Assembly (NCBI RefSeq): GCF_001613505.1
Contig: NZ_BDCM01000004.1
Location: forward strand, 356,665-420,664
Direction: 5' to 3'
DNA: 64,000 nt
Source: Nocardia mikamii NBRC 108933
GTDB lineage: Bacteria; Actinomycetota; Actinomycetes; Mycobacteriales; Mycobacteriaceae
Shown here: positions 1 through 8,495 of the stretch, piece by piece
Position numbering within the stretch: position 1 is the stretch's first letter
How the letters are laid out: every line of letters starts with the position of its first letter
Made by a program: the position numbers and the translations under genes
Notes under the pieces: generated by a model
The model's database searches: none
Told to the model about the DNA's origin: nothing
What the model saw: only the letters and a program-made list of their open reading frames with translations

Positions 1-208
1 CGGTTTCGCTCGGCCGGTTCAGGACGACACCGAGACTGCCCGCATCGTTGTGCTCGACGATGTAGATCACGGTGCGCCGGAAAGTGGGCTCCACCAGCTC
101 CGTTGCCGAGACCAGCAAGGTGCCGGGCCGCACCGCCTGCTCCTCGTACCGGGATTCGCGTCTCGGGCGGTCGCCGTGTTCCTCTGCGCGTGCCACGGTA
201 GTCATCAT
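1..208 (-). CDS. UPF0301/YqgE (AlgH-like) family protein, 5' part only
   Basis: Reading the minus strand from an ATG pair at 208/205 gives about 69 codons before the window edge. After a charged, poorly conserved leader of about 28 residues comes GTLLVSATELVEPTF, then VIYIVEH and GSLGVVLNRPSET. This is the typical start of the YqgE/AlgH (DUF179, UPF0301) family, whose biochemical role is unknown; M. tuberculosis Rv0038 is a homologue from memory. The 3' two thirds lie outside the window. Whether translation starts at the first or second ATG cannot be decided, since neither has a clear ribosome binding site. Confidence 0.85.
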   Translation of the reverse strand, partial: MMTTVARAEEHGDRPRRESRYEEQAVRPGTLLVSATELVEPTFRRTVIYIVEHNDAGSLGVVLNRPSET

Positions 209-293
209 CGCACCGTCGCGGGGCGCGCGCTGTGTTTAGTGGCGCGTGATTCGCGGTTCGATTCCGGAGCGGCCGCCTCGACGAGCCCGCCGG

Positions 294-623
294 CTACTGC
301 GGCAGGCCGAATCGCTCGCGCGCCCACTGCGGCACCATCGCCAGGTATCGCGGCCGGGATTCGACGAAGTGATGGACCATCGCGCACAGCGGCAGAATGC
401 CGAAGCCCTGTTCCACGGTCCGGTCGAGCGCACCCTGCACCAGCAGGCGGCCGTAGCCCTGGCCCTCGTACTGCGGGTAGATCTCGGTGTGCACGAAGGC
501 GCGCTCGGAGGCGGTGTCCTGATAGGCGGCCACCCCGGCATGCTGTCCGTCGACCCACAGTTCGAATCGGTCGAACTGTGGGTTGTCCCGAATCTCGGTG
601 TTCTGCTGCGCACCCTGCGTCAT
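294..623 (-). CDS. GNAT-like N-acetyltransferase domain protein
   Basis: A 109-residue protein of the small GNAT-like (YidJ/Gcn5-related) type. It shows an acidic/aromatic beta hairpin (FELWVDGQHAG), a strand with FVHTEIYPQYEGQGYGRLLV, and a C-terminal helix with HHFVESRPRYLAMVP. The segment EGQGYGRLLV matches the acetyl-CoA pyrophosphate-binding loop (Q/R-x-x-G-x-G/A), so acetyl-CoA binding is likely. The acceptor substrate is unknown. Members of this compact family are often about 90-110 residues, so the gene looks complete. It is a single gene, transcribed in the same direction as the upstream-lying UPF0301 gene. Confidence 0.75.
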   Translation of the reverse strand: MTQGAQQNTEIRDNPQFDRFELWVDGQHAGVAAYQDTASERAFVHTEIYPQYEGQGYGRLLVQGALDRTVEQGFGILPLCAMVHHFVESRPRYLAMVPQWARERFGLPQ

Positions 624-802
624 CCGCTGAGCCTAGAACGTGCCGATCACCGCGGGCGTGCGACTCCGCCGACATCCTTCCCCGTGTCGGGCGTGGTTCG
701 AGTTGTCGCACCCGGCGCGGGTGGCGACAATGCAGAGGCTCGAGTGGTCGGATGCTCGATGCGACGACGGCCGTCGACCGGCCGGACGGGGAGACGGCGC
801 GG

Positions 803-2362
803 ATGGGACGACGGGTACCACCTGTGGCGGCGCGATCGGCGACCGTTGCGGTGCTGACGGCGCTGCTCGCCGCGCTGGCGCCGGTGACCGCGCATGCCGA
901 ACCGGATTTCGGGACGTGCCCGGCCGGTTCCGTCGGCGAGCGGACCCCGGCCCGCTGCGCGTCGATCGCGGTGCCGATGGACTACGCCGCACCGGACGGC
1001 GCGCGAATCGATGTGACCGTCAGCCGGATTCGCGCGAGTGGGCAGCGATACGGGACCCTCTTCGCCAATCCGGGCGGGCCCGGTGCGGATGCCCTCGACT
1101 ACTGGGGCACCCGGCTGTCCCAGCTGCCGAAGGACCTGGTCGAGCACTACGACCTGGTGGCCGTGCAGCCGCGCGGTCTGCGCTGGTCGACGCCGCTGAC
1201 CTGCGGGTCCGAGATCGCACAGGACGCCGATCACCAGCGCGAACCGCTCCGGAAGGCGTGTGACACCGCCCAACCCGGCTATCTGCGGACCATCACCACC
1301 GAGACCACGGCCCGCGATACGGACGCGGTGCGCGCGGCGCTGGGAGTGGACCGCATCGATTTCCTCGGCATCTCCTACGGGACCTATCTGGGCGCGGTCT
1401 ACGCCTCGCTGTTCCCCCAGCGTGTCGACCGGATGGTGCTGGACTCCAACGTCGACCCGCAATGGGTGTGGACCGAGCAGTTCGCCCAACAGCAGCTCGC
1501 GGGGAAACAGCGGCTCGACGATCTGTTCGGCTGGATCGCCCAGCACGACAACGTCTACCATCTCGGCGATTCCGCGCTGCGGGTCTACGAGACCTGGGTG
1601 CGGCTGGTGTCGGCACAGGGCGGCGGCTGGTACGCCAACCTGACTCCGCCCCCGGTGTCGGCGGCCGACCTGCCGCGCGAGCTGCCCGCACCGCTGCCCA
1701 CACTGGCGCGCGAGGGCGTGAACGCCGGTGCCGAGGAGATGGGCAAGGCGCAGAATCTCGTGCGCGCGTTGACCTCCGGCGGTATGTCTGCCCAGGTGCC
1801 GTTGGTGTCGGCGACCACCGTGGCCGCCTACACCCGCGGTTTCTGGCCGAGTCTGGCGCAGGCGATGGCCGAGGCGAATACGCAGCCCGGCGATCTGCGG
1901 CGGATGCGCGCCATCGCGGGCGCGGCGACCACCGACCCGACCGGCCAGGCGGTCTTCGCCGCGATCACCTGCAACGAGAACGCGGTGCCGGCCCGATTGG
2001 ACGCCGTCGGGTCGGCGGCCGCCATCGTCGCCTCCGGCGGCAATGCGCTCGACGCGCGCGCCGATCTGGTGCGCAGCGGATTGGCCTGCGCAGATTGGGA
2101 TCCCGTGACCACACCGGTGCCGATCGCCGATCACGGGCTGACCACGGCCCCGCTGGTTTTGCAGAGCCGTAACGACGCGGTGACCGCCTATCCGGGCGGT
2201 CCCGCGATGGCGGCGGCCCTGCACGGACATCTGATCACCGTCGACGGCGGCGACCACGGGACCTTCGGGCGCGGTAACGCTCCGCTCGACGACGCCGTGG
2301 TGCGATATCTGCGTACCGGCGAGGTGGGCATCGATCAGGTGGGTCAGGCGCCGATGCCGTGA
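803..2362 (+). CDS. Exported alpha/beta-hydrolase, TAP-like (tripeptidyl aminopeptidase type)
   Basis: The open frame extends upstream to base 50, but coding character begins at the ATG at 803. There a textbook Sec signal peptide starts (MGRR, hydrophobic stretch TVAVLTALLAALAPV, cleavage after AHA). Mature motifs are NPGGPGAD near residue 90, the nucleophile elbow GISYGTYLG with Ser191, and a C-terminal TAP-like domain with VLQSRNDAVT (acid) and GGDHGTFGRG (His). This is the layout of the mycobacterial/Streptomyces secreted peptidase-esterase family. The predicted product is 519 residues, usual for the family. Action is expected in the cell envelope or outside. The substrate (peptide or ester) is not resolved. 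An ATG 17 codons upstream (752) is a weaker start. Confidence 0.85.
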   Translation: MGRRVPPVAARSATVAVLTALLAALAPVTAHAEPDFGTCPAGSVGERTPARCASIAVPMDYAAPDGARIDVTVSRIRASGQRYGTLFANPGGPGADALDYWGTRLSQLPKDLVEHYDLVAVQPRGLRWSTPLTCGSEIAQDADHQREPLRKACDTAQPGYLRTITTETTARDTDAVRAALGVDRIDFLGISYGTYLGAVYASLFPQRVDRMVLDSNVDPQWVWTEQFAQQQLAGKQRLDDLFGWIAQHDNVYHLGDSALRVYETWVRLVSAQGGGWYANLTPPPVSAADLPRELPAPLPTLAREGVNAGAEEMGKAQNLVRALTSGGMSAQVPLVSATTVAAYTRGFWPSLAQAMAEANTQPGDLRRMRAIAGAATTDPTGQAVFAAITCNENAVPARLDAVGSAAAIVASGGNALDARADLVRSGLACADWDPVTTPVPIADHGLTTAPLVLQSRNDAVTAYPGGPAMAAALHGHLITVDGGDHGTFGRGNAPLDDAVVRYLRTGEVGIDQVGQAPMP

Positions 2363-2487
2363 GTCCGGCCGCCTCGCGCGGGACGCTGGAGCGGTAAGCG
2401 GCTCCGGTGGATCGGGTTCACGGCATCCTCGGGGTACGCGCAGTACCGTGAGCGTGTTCGACTGCTTGCCGACGGATTGGGGTGGCG

Positions 2488-3657
2488 ATGGTGCGTGGAA
2501 AGCCGTGGCGAGTGGTGATGGCACCGGACAAGTTCAAGGGATCGCTGGCGGCGCCGGAGGTGGCGGCGGCGCTCGCGGCCGGCATCGCGCGCGAGGTGCC
2601 GGATGCGGAGGTCCGGCAGGTACCGGTTGCCGACGGTGGTGACGGCACCGTCGACGCGTTCGTGGCCGCGGGGTGGGAACGGGTGCGGGTCGACACCGTC
2701 GGGCCGACCGGGGCGCCGCATTCGGCAAGCTACGCGGTGCGGGGGAATACGGCCGTCGTCGAGTTGGCCGCAGCGGTCGGGCTGGTCGAATTACCCGGCG
2801 GCCGAACGGATCCGATGGGGGCAGGCACGTACGGGCTCGGCGTGCTGATCCGCCACGCTCTGGACCACGGCCTCCGCGAGGTCGTCCTCGGATTGGGCGG
2901 TAGTGCGTCCACCGACGGCGGCGCCGGCATGCTGCAAGCGCTGGGACTGCGGATCCTGGACGAGGACGACACCGAAATCGGTGTGGGCGCAGCGGCTCTC
3001 GCTCGCGCTCGACGCCTCGACTACTCCGATCTGCATCCGGCCGTTCGGGACGCGGTCTTCGTACTCGCCGGCGACGTCGACAACCCGTTGCTCGGACCGG
3101 ACGGTGCCGCAGCGGTTTTCGCGCCACAGAAGGGTGCGTCACCCCCGCAATGCGCCGAACTCGAAGCGATCCTGGCGCAATGGGCGCACCTGGTCGACAC
3201 GAGCGGTCACCCGTTCGGGACGAGGGATGCGCATCAGCGCGGTGCCGACCTGGCCGGGCATCCCGGAGCGGGCGCCGCGGGCGGCACCGGATTCGGGGCC
3301 ATGGCGGTGCTGGGGGCGCGGCAGCGGTCCGGCATCGAGGTGATTCTCGAGTTGATCGATTTCGCCGGCCGAGTCCGGGACGCGGACTTGGTGGTGACCG
3401 GCGAGGGGGCGATGGACGAGCAGACATTGCGCGGCAAGGCGCCCGCCGGAGTCGCGGCCGCCGCGCGGGCCGCGAGTGTCCCGGTCGTCGCCGTCGCCGG
3501 CCGTTGCGCTCTGGACTCGGAACAACTCCACGGCGCCGGCATCGCCCGCTGTTATCCCCTCATCGACCTCGAACCCGATCCGGCGCGATCCATCGCCGAG
3601 GCCGCGCGCCTGCTCGAGGAACTCGGCGCGCGCATAGCGCGCGACTACCTGCGCTGA
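2488..3657 (+). CDS. Glycerate kinase (GarK/GlxK family)
   Basis: About 390 residues, the full length of the bacterial glycerate kinase family. The N terminus reads VVMAPDKFKGSL followed by VPVADGGDGT. The middle has GLGGSASTDGGAGMLQALG, the typical Gly-rich stretch. The C-terminal half has VTGEGAMDEQTLRGKAP and VVAVAGRC. It phosphorylates D-glycerate using ATP, linking glyoxylate/glycerate metabolism to glycolysis. Start choice is uncertain: a GTG at 2482, the ATG at 2488 or even the ATG at 2518 are in frame, and the family core begins just before APDKFKGS. The gene stands alone and ends 7 bases before the convergent HxlR gene. Confidence 0.92.
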   Translation: MVRGKPWRVVMAPDKFKGSLAAPEVAAALAAGIAREVPDAEVRQVPVADGGDGTVDAFVAAGWERVRVDTVGPTGAPHSASYAVRGNTAVVELAAAVGLVELPGGRTDPMGAGTYGLGVLIRHALDHGLREVVLGLGGSASTDGGAGMLQALGLRILDEDDTEIGVGAAALARARRLDYSDLHPAVRDAVFVLAGDVDNPLLGPDGAAAVFAPQKGASPPQCAELEAILAQWAHLVDTSGHPFGTRDAHQRGADLAGHPGAGAAGGTGFGAMAVLGARQRSGIEVILELIDFAGRVRDADLVVTGEGAMDEQTLRGKAPAGVAAAARAASVPVVAVAGRCALDSEQLHGAGIARCYPLIDLEPDPARSIAEAARLLEELGARIARDYLR

Positions 3658-3664
3658 CCCGCTC

Positions 3665-4012
3665 TCATGCCGGCACGGTGTCGAACAGTCCGTCGCGGCG
3701 CCGTTCACCCCACTGTTCGAGCGGGCGCAGGGCCGTGGCCAATTCGGCTCCCGCGGGAGTGAGCGAATATTCCACTCGCGGCGGGATTTCGGGAAACACC
3801 TCGCGGCGGACCACGCCGTGGGATTCCAGATGGCGGAGATTCTCGGTGAGCACCTTCTCACTCACCCCGGGCAGCAGGGCGCGGATGCGGCCGAAGCGCT
3901 GAGGGCCCTCGCTCAGTACCCACATCAGGTGGAGTTTCCACTTGCCGCCGACCACGTCGATGGCCACCGACATCCCGCATACCGAGTGTTCTGTGTCACA
4001 TTCGTCCGCCAT
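3665..4012 (-). CDS. HxlR-family transcriptional regulator (copy 1)
   Basis: A 115-residue winged-helix protein with the HxlR signature: CGMSVAIDVVGGKWKLHLMW at the N terminus, FGRIRALLPGVSEKVLTENLR as recognition region, and the wing PPRVEYSLTPAGAEL. Two cysteines lie in the first 12 residues. The one just before the first helix corresponds to the redox-sensing Cys of YodB/HypR-type members, so sensing of electrophiles or disulfide stress is plausible but inferred. It is divergent from the oxidoreductase gene at 4161 and probably controls it and itself through the shared 148-bp region. A second HxlR-oxidoreductase pair lies at 9843-11244. Confidence 0.88.
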   Translation of the reverse strand: MADECDTEHSVCGMSVAIDVVGGKWKLHLMWVLSEGPQRFGRIRALLPGVSEKVLTENLRHLESHGVVRREVFPEIPPRVEYSLTPAGAELATALRPLEQWGERRRDGLFDTVPA

Positions 4013-4054
4013 CGCGCCCTCCTGAGCTTTTTCCGAACCTCGAGGTAAGCAACC

Positions 4055-4147
4055 GCACGTCGACGTGCGTTATTGCCCCGGACCCGGATCCCGGTGACGA
4101 TCGAATCCGGCGCCGATCGGAAGAACTTCGAAACAGCTTCGAAACAG
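4055..4147. promoter_or_regulatory. Divergent regulatory region with palindrome and tandem 11-bp repeat
   Basis: Between the divergent HxlR and oxidoreductase genes are a perfect 14-bp palindrome, GCACGTCGACGTGC at 4055-4068, and a perfect tandem duplication of CTTCGAAACAG at 4126-4136 and 4137-4147. The second element ends just before the ribosome binding site (AAGGAG) of the gene at 4161, so a protein bound there would block expression of that gene. Both are candidate binding sites for the HxlR protein. Which one it uses is not shown by sequence. Confidence 0.45.
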
Positions 4148-4160
4148 CAAGGAGTACACC

Positions 4161-5018
4161 ATGTCCGAACGTTCCTCCGTCACGGTGATCGGGCTGGGCC
4201 CGATGGGCCGGGCGATCGTGCGCGCACTGCTGGCCGCGGGCACCGAGGTGACGGTCTGGAATCGCAGCGCCGACAAGGCCGAGGCGATGGCGGAACTGGG
4301 CGCCCGTCGCGCCGAGTCGGTGGCCGGCGCACTGGACCGCAACGAGGTGATCGTGCTGAGCCTGACCCACTACGCCGCCATGTACGACGTCCTGGGCCGG
4401 GCTCCGGAACGGTTGCGGGACAAGGTGATCGTGAACCTGTCCTCCGATTCTCCGGAGCGCACCCGCGCGGGCGCCGAATGGGTGCGCTCGCACCGGGCGC
4501 GGTTCCTGTCCGGCGGGTTCATGTCGGCCGGCGACAACATCACCCATCCGGCGTCCTACATCTTCTACAGCGGTCCGCGCGAGGTCTTCGACGCCCACGT
4601 CGACCTGCTGCGCCCGCTCAGCGCACCGGAGTACCTCGGCGCCGACGACGGCCTGGCGCAGCTGTTCTACCAGGCCCTGCTCACGCTGTTCCATCCCTGG
4701 CTGATCGGCTACAACCAGGCCTTGGCCGTGATCGAGCGCGCCGGCCACGACGTCGACCGCTTCCTGCCGTTCGCGCAGCGTTCCGCCGAGGCGTTCCCCT
4801 TCTTCATGGCCGAATACGCCGCCGCCGCGAAGTCCGGCGGCTGGGGTGACGAGGCCGCCGCCCGCATGATGGTGGCGGGTGCGACCCACGTCGTCGAGAC
4901 CAGTGCGGAAGTGGGTGTGGACGCCACGCTCTCGCACACCGTGCGCGAGCTGTGGGAGAAGGTGGCCAGTGCCGGCGCCGCAGTGCCGATGTACCGGCTA
5001 CTGCGCGATGGGATCTGA
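4161..5018 (+). CDS. NAD(P)-dependent oxidoreductase, imine-reductase-like (copy 1)
   Basis: A 285-residue protein of the 6-phosphogluconate dehydrogenase / beta-hydroxyacid dehydrogenase superfamily. The N-terminal Rossmann fold shows VTVIGLGPMGRAIV and then TVWNRSADKAEAM; the NRS after the second strand fits NADPH preference. The all-helical C-terminal half begins around residue 165. The VWNRT/S signature and length place it with imine-reductase-like proteins (NAD-binding_2 plus IRED-type C domain). The substrate is unknown. The ATG at 4161 has AAGGAG at good spacing. It is divergently arranged with an HxlR regulator, a common arrangement for stress-induced reductases, and is paralogous to the gene at 10360. 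Confidence 0.82.
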   Translation: MSERSSVTVIGLGPMGRAIVRALLAAGTEVTVWNRSADKAEAMAELGARRAESVAGALDRNEVIVLSLTHYAAMYDVLGRAPERLRDKVIVNLSSDSPERTRAGAEWVRSHRARFLSGGFMSAGDNITHPASYIFYSGPREVFDAHVDLLRPLSAPEYLGADDGLAQLFYQALLTLFHPWLIGYNQALAVIERAGHDVDRFLPFAQRSAEAFPFFMAEYAAAAKSGGWGDEAAARMMVAGATHVVETSAEVGVDATLSHTVRELWEKVASAGAAVPMYRLLRDGI

Positions 5019-5026
5019 GCGAAAGC

Positions 5027-5455
5027 TCAACGGGTGCAGAGGAATTCGATCGCCGCCGCGTATCCCCGGATCCCCATTCCGGCGATCACCGCGGTGGCGA
5101 TCGGCGAGATGTAGGAATGGTGCCGGAATTCCTCGCGCGCGTGCACATTCGAGATGTGCACCTCCACGATCGGCACCTCGGGAATCACCAGGGCGTCACG
5201 CAGGGCGACCGAGGTGTGGGTCAGGCCGCCGGGATTGATCACGATCCCGGCTTCCACCCCGCGGGCCGCATGAATCCGATCGATCAGCGCCCCTTCGGAA
5301 TTGGACTGGTAGGCGGTGATCTCGCGATCGAAGCGAGCGGCGGTCGCCCGGCACAGCTCGACCACGTCGTCGAGGGTGTCCGAGCCGTAGACCTCGGGCT
5401 GGCGGGTGCCGAGCATATTCAGATTCGGGCCGTTGAGCACGAGAATCGGTGCCAT
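5027..5455 (-). CDS. aroQ: 3-dehydroquinate dehydratase, type II
   Basis: A 142-residue protein with all type II dehydroquinase landmarks: [20 protein letters not shown] (catalytic loop with Arg and Tyr), [29 protein letters not shown], and [21 protein letters not shown] containing the catalytic His. It converts 3-dehydroquinate to 3-dehydroshikimate in the shikimate pathway as a dodecameric cytosolic enzyme. It begins with ATG at 5455 and is convergent with the oxidoreductase gene, only 8 bases apart. It is not in an aro operon in this window. The next gene upstream on the same strand (5475-6059) is close enough (19 bases) to be co-transcribed. Confidence 0.97.
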   Translation of the reverse strand: MAPILVLNGPNLNMLGTRQPEVYGSDTLDDVVELCRATAARFDREITAYQSNSEGALIDRIHAARGVEAGIVINPGGLTHTSVALRDALVIPEVPIVEVHISNVHAREEFRHHSYISPIATAVIAGMGIRGYAAAIEFLCTR

Positions 5456-5474
5456 GACCGGTACCCTAGCCCGG

Positions 5475-6059
5475 TCACAGGCCGCGCGGCCCCTCGGCCC
5501 GCAGGTCGTCCACCTTGCGCATCGCCGTCCGCAGTTCCGCCAACCACTCCTCGGCGTGCTTACCGGCCAATTTCACCGTCCACGCCAGCGCGTCGGCGCG
5601 GGAGCGGGCGACCCCGGCGTCGACGAGCGTGTCGAGCACCTTGCGTTCGGGCTGGCGCAGCCGCGTCATCACCGGAACCGAGAGATGGGTGAACAGGGTG
5701 CGTTCCCCGTTGACCGATACGCCCCACGCCACATTGCGGCCGTAGCGCGCCTGGGCCTCCTGGGCGATCTGCATGCGGGCCGGCCGCGTCGATTCGCGGA
5801 AGCGCGCGATCAGTCCGTCCACCGTCGCGGGTGACGGTTCGGAGCCGGATGCGTCGTCGTCGCCGGATTCGGGGGCCGGCAGTGCCAGTTCGCCGATCAC
5901 CACGATCTCGTCGCGGTCGATCTCGATGGTCGCCGGACCGCTGAACCACTCGCTCGGCAACCTTCCGGCGAACCAGTCCGGAGCGTCGGCGGCGTCGGGA
6001 AGATCCGCCTGTTGCCAGCCGCCCGGCCGGCCGAATCCCCGTCCGTGTCCGTGTCTCAT
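5475..6059 (-). CDS. Conserved actinobacterial protein of unknown function
   Basis: A 194-residue soluble protein not assigned to a named family here. The first 20 residues are Gly/His/Arg-rich ([15 protein letters not shown]). A small beta-rich part follows ([19 protein letters not shown]), then an acidic linker ([12 protein letters not shown]). The C-terminal 100 residues are mostly helical, containing [19 protein letters not shown] and a Lys/Arg-rich last helix. The last 50 residues ([22 protein letters not shown]) resemble a small helical DNA- or partner-binding module, but this is only an impression. It lies directly upstream of aroQ, same strand, and is preceded by a strong palindrome at 6085-6104. 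Confidence 0.7.
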   Translation of the reverse strand: MRHGHGRGFGRPGGWQQADLPDAADAPDWFAGRLPSEWFSGPATIEIDRDEIVVIGELALPAPESGDDDASGSEPSPATVDGLIARFRESTRPARMQIAQEAQARYGRNVAWGVSVNGERTLFTHLSVPVMTRLRQPERKVLDTLVDAGVARSRADALAWTVKLAGKHAEEWLAELRTAMRKVDDLRAEGPRGL

Positions 6060-6084
6060 GATGTTTCCTCACTGCGAAAGTTTC

Positions 6085-6104
6085 CTTGTAACTGTGATTA
6101 CAAG
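6085..6104. promoter_or_regulatory. 20-bp inverted repeat upstream of the gene at 5475-6059
   Basis: CTTGTAA and TTACAAG form perfect 7-bp arms around a 6-bp centre, in an AT-rich patch 25 bases upstream of the minus-strand start codon at 6059. Position and symmetry fit an operator overlapping the promoter of that gene (and aroQ). The arm CTTG...CAAG is reminiscent of MerR-type (HAIR-like) sites, but the binding protein is not identified. Confidence 0.4.
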
Positions 6105-6329
6105 ATTACGCCGCAAGAGCGCACGTCGGGTTTCGCTGTCGGAAGAAACGGGAAAGGTCCGAACACGTCCGCGGATTTCGCCGACCGGCTGCAACGGATG
6201 TCGAAGATCGGGCACTATTGTGGTCGCTGAGCATGGAAGATGCGGTCGGTGCCTAGGTGGGACCGCGGGCAACTCCTTCGGGTACCGTTGGTCTTGTTGC
6301 TGGAGTGACAAGAGTGAAGAGTGGGCGAC

Positions 6330-8012
6330 ATGGATGTGTGGGGATCCCGCCGCTTTCGCGTTCGGGGCGCAGTGGCACTGGCCGCAATTGCTGCCGTAGC
6401 GATCGTGATGGGGTCGTGCGATTTTCACAGCACGCCGAGCGGACCCGAAGGGGTCGTCGAGCATTTCACCCAGCTAATGGATGATCGCGACGCCGCCGGC
6501 GCCGCCGCACTGACCTCGTACCCCTCCGGTGCCGAGAGCACCCTGAAGTCCATGTTCGACGGACTCCAGCCCGGTAAGCCCGATTACAAGCTGGTTCAGT
6601 TCATCAGCCTCGACGGCGATTCGGCGATGTTCAACCTCAAAGCCGCCTGGAATTTCGGCCCCGGTAAGGACTGGAGTTACGACCTGCAGGGCAATATCCG
6701 CAAGCTGGCTATCGGCTGGCGGATTTCCTGGGACCCCACCGTCGTCATGCCGCAACTGGACTACAAGCGCTCGGTGAAACTGGTCCGCACCGAGGCGACG
6801 CCGCCGCCCAAGGTCAACGACAACGACGGCCAGCCGCTGCTGACCCAGCAGACCATCAACGTCATCAAGGTGGACCCCACCAAGACGGGCGATCCGGTCG
6901 GCACCACCAACGCCCTGGCCGATGCCATCGCGCCGGTAGCGCCGCTGATCACCGGTGCCTCGCTGATGCAGCAGCTGGCGGGCTCGCAGGGTAAGCCGGT
7001 CACCGCCGTGAGCCTGCGCGAGGACGATTTCGCGATTCTCGAGCCGCGGATGGCCTCGATTCCGGGCGTGGTGATGGAGAAGCAGCCGAAGCTGATCGTC
7101 GCCGACCGACGGGTGTGGTCGCCGATGACCGAGGCGCTACAGAAGGTGTGGCAGGAGAACCGGGATCAGCACGCCGGCTGGGGTGTGCAGCTGTTCGAAC
7201 CCGACGGCAAGATGGTCACCCAGCTCGCCGGATATCAGGGGCCGCCCGGACCGGACATCGCCTCCACGATGGACCAGAAGCTGCAGCGTGCGGCCGAGGA
7301 CGCCGTGGTGAGTGTGGGTACGGCCGCATCGATCGTGGCGATTCAGCCCTCCACCGGAGCGGTGGTCGCGGCCGCCCAGAACAACTACGCCAGCGTTCAG
7401 GGCGCGCCCGCCTTCACCGCGACCTATCCGGTCGGCGGTGCGATGGACCTGTTCAAGGCGGTCGCCTCGATCCAGAAGAAGAAGGCGCCGCAGGACGTTT
7501 CGGTGCAGGATGCGGCCGAGGCGGCGGCCATGCTGGGCGTCGGTATCGGATTCAAGGTTCCCGGGCTGGACGAGACCACGGGCCGGCTGCCGATCGGTGG
7601 TCGCGGCGTCGAGCAGGTCAAACAGGGCGCCAACGATCCGATTCTGGCGAGCCCGTTCGGAATGGCCATCGCCGCCGCCACGATCGCGCGCGGATCGGTG
7701 GCGCCGCCGATGATCGAGATCGGCCGGCCCGGCACCACCGAGGCCAAGCTGGAACCGCTGCCCGGCGATGTGGTCGACAAACTGCGTGGCATGCTGCGCG
7801 ACGCGACCGGTAGTCCGCAGGAGGTGACGGTCGCCCGCTACGCCGGGGTCACGGCCTTCACAGCCAACGCCGGTTCGGACGGGTGGCTGCTCGCCAACGC
7901 CGGTGACCTGGCCTTCGCCATCCACATCGACGATGTCGACAGCGGTGACGCCACCTCCCGGATGGCGGCGCGCATGCTGCAGTCGCTGGCCACGCCGGAC
8001 GACAAGAAGTAG
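6330..8012 (+). CDS. Penicillin-binding-protein-like lipoprotein with degenerate transpeptidase domain
   Basis: About 560 residues. The N terminus is a lipoprotein-type signal (AVALAAIAAVAIVMGSC), followed by an NTF2-like MecA N-terminal domain (PEGVVEHFTQLMDDRDAAGAA, residues about 35-145), a linker, and a transpeptidase-like domain from about residue 310. This matches the Rv2864c-type actinobacterial PBP layout. The catalytic motifs are gone, however. Where SxxK is expected after YPVGG the sequence reads MDLFK (Asp373 in place of Ser), and the KTGT strand reads YAGVTAFTA. It therefore probably does not crosslink peptidoglycan or bind beta-lactams covalently; a scaffolding or regulatory role is inference. 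ATG at 6330 chosen over GTG at 6321 because GAAGAG is better spaced. Confidence 0.8.
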   Translation: MDVWGSRRFRVRGAVALAAIAAVAIVMGSCDFHSTPSGPEGVVEHFTQLMDDRDAAGAAALTSYPSGAESTLKSMFDGLQPGKPDYKLVQFISLDGDSAMFNLKAAWNFGPGKDWSYDLQGNIRKLAIGWRISWDPTVVMPQLDYKRSVKLVRTEATPPPKVNDNDGQPLLTQQTINVIKVDPTKTGDPVGTTNALADAIAPVAPLITGASLMQQLAGSQGKPVTAVSLREDDFAILEPRMASIPGVVMEKQPKLIVADRRVWSPMTEALQKVWQENRDQHAGWGVQLFEPDGKMVTQLAGYQGPPGPDIASTMDQKLQRAAEDAVVSVGTAASIVAIQPSTGAVVAAAQNNYASVQGAPAFTATYPVGGAMDLFKAVASIQKKKAPQDVSVQDAAEAAAMLGVGIGFKVPGLDETTGRLPIGGRGVEQVKQGANDPILASPFGMAIAAATIARGSVAPPMIEIGRPGTTEAKLEPLPGDVVDKLRGMLRDATGSPQEVTVARYAGVTAFTANAGSDGWLLANAGDLAFAIHIDDVDSGDATSRMAARMLQSLATPDDKK

Positions 8013-8036
8013 TCGTCGCGCAGCGGTCCGCGTTGA

Positions 8037-8447
8037 TCAGTTCACGGATGCGCCGGTGACGCGAATGCGCCGGGCGGCGATGGCCCACACCGCGCGCCAG
8101 CCCAGCAGGAAGACCGCGAGGACCGTCGCCGCGACGATGACGAAGCTGACCGCGGTGCCCTGACCGCTGATCACGCGCAGCACCATGCCGCCGATCAGCG
8201 TCGCCAACCACACCGCCACGCCGGTCGGCCACACCGCCGATCCGTCGAACCGCGCGAGCGCGGCGGACAGTCGCCCGCGGCCGGCAATCGTCAGGGCAAT
8301 CGCCCACCCGATCAGCAGACCGGCGCCGAACGGCCAGACCGTGCGCAGCAGACCCGCCGCCACCGCCTCGTCGTGGCTGCGCCGGCCGATCGCGCAGAAC
8401 ACGATCACCAGCACGACGTCGATCAGCAGCGGCAGCCATTTCCTCAC
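8037..8447 (-). CDS. DUF3054 family membrane protein
   Basis: A 136-residue protein with four predicted transmembrane helices: LLIDVVLVIVFCAIG, VWPFGAGLLIGWAIAL, GVAVWLATLIGGMVLR and VSFVIVAATVLAVFLLGW. The order and the motifs near helix 1 (IGRRSHDE) and helix 2 fit the actinobacterial DUF3054 family, of unknown function. It is convergent with the PBP-like gene (24-base gap) and lies downstream of the flippase-like gene on the same strand, 48 bases away, so the two may be one transcript. Confidence 0.82.
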   Translation of the reverse strand: MRKWLPLLIDVVLVIVFCAIGRRSHDEAVAAGLLRTVWPFGAGLLIGWAIALTIAGRGRLSAALARFDGSAVWPTGVAVWLATLIGGMVLRVISGQGTAVSFVIVAATVLAVFLLGWRAVWAIAARRIRVTGASVN

Positions 8448-8495
8448 GGTCGCCAGGGTAGTGACAGCGGTGCGGCAGCCGGAGTCCGGGACCGC

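Noticed and set aside
50..802. N-terminal 251-codon extension of the alpha/beta-hydrolase frame
   Set aside because: It covers the GNAT gene and the UPF0301 gene on the other strand, and a proper signal peptide starts at 803.
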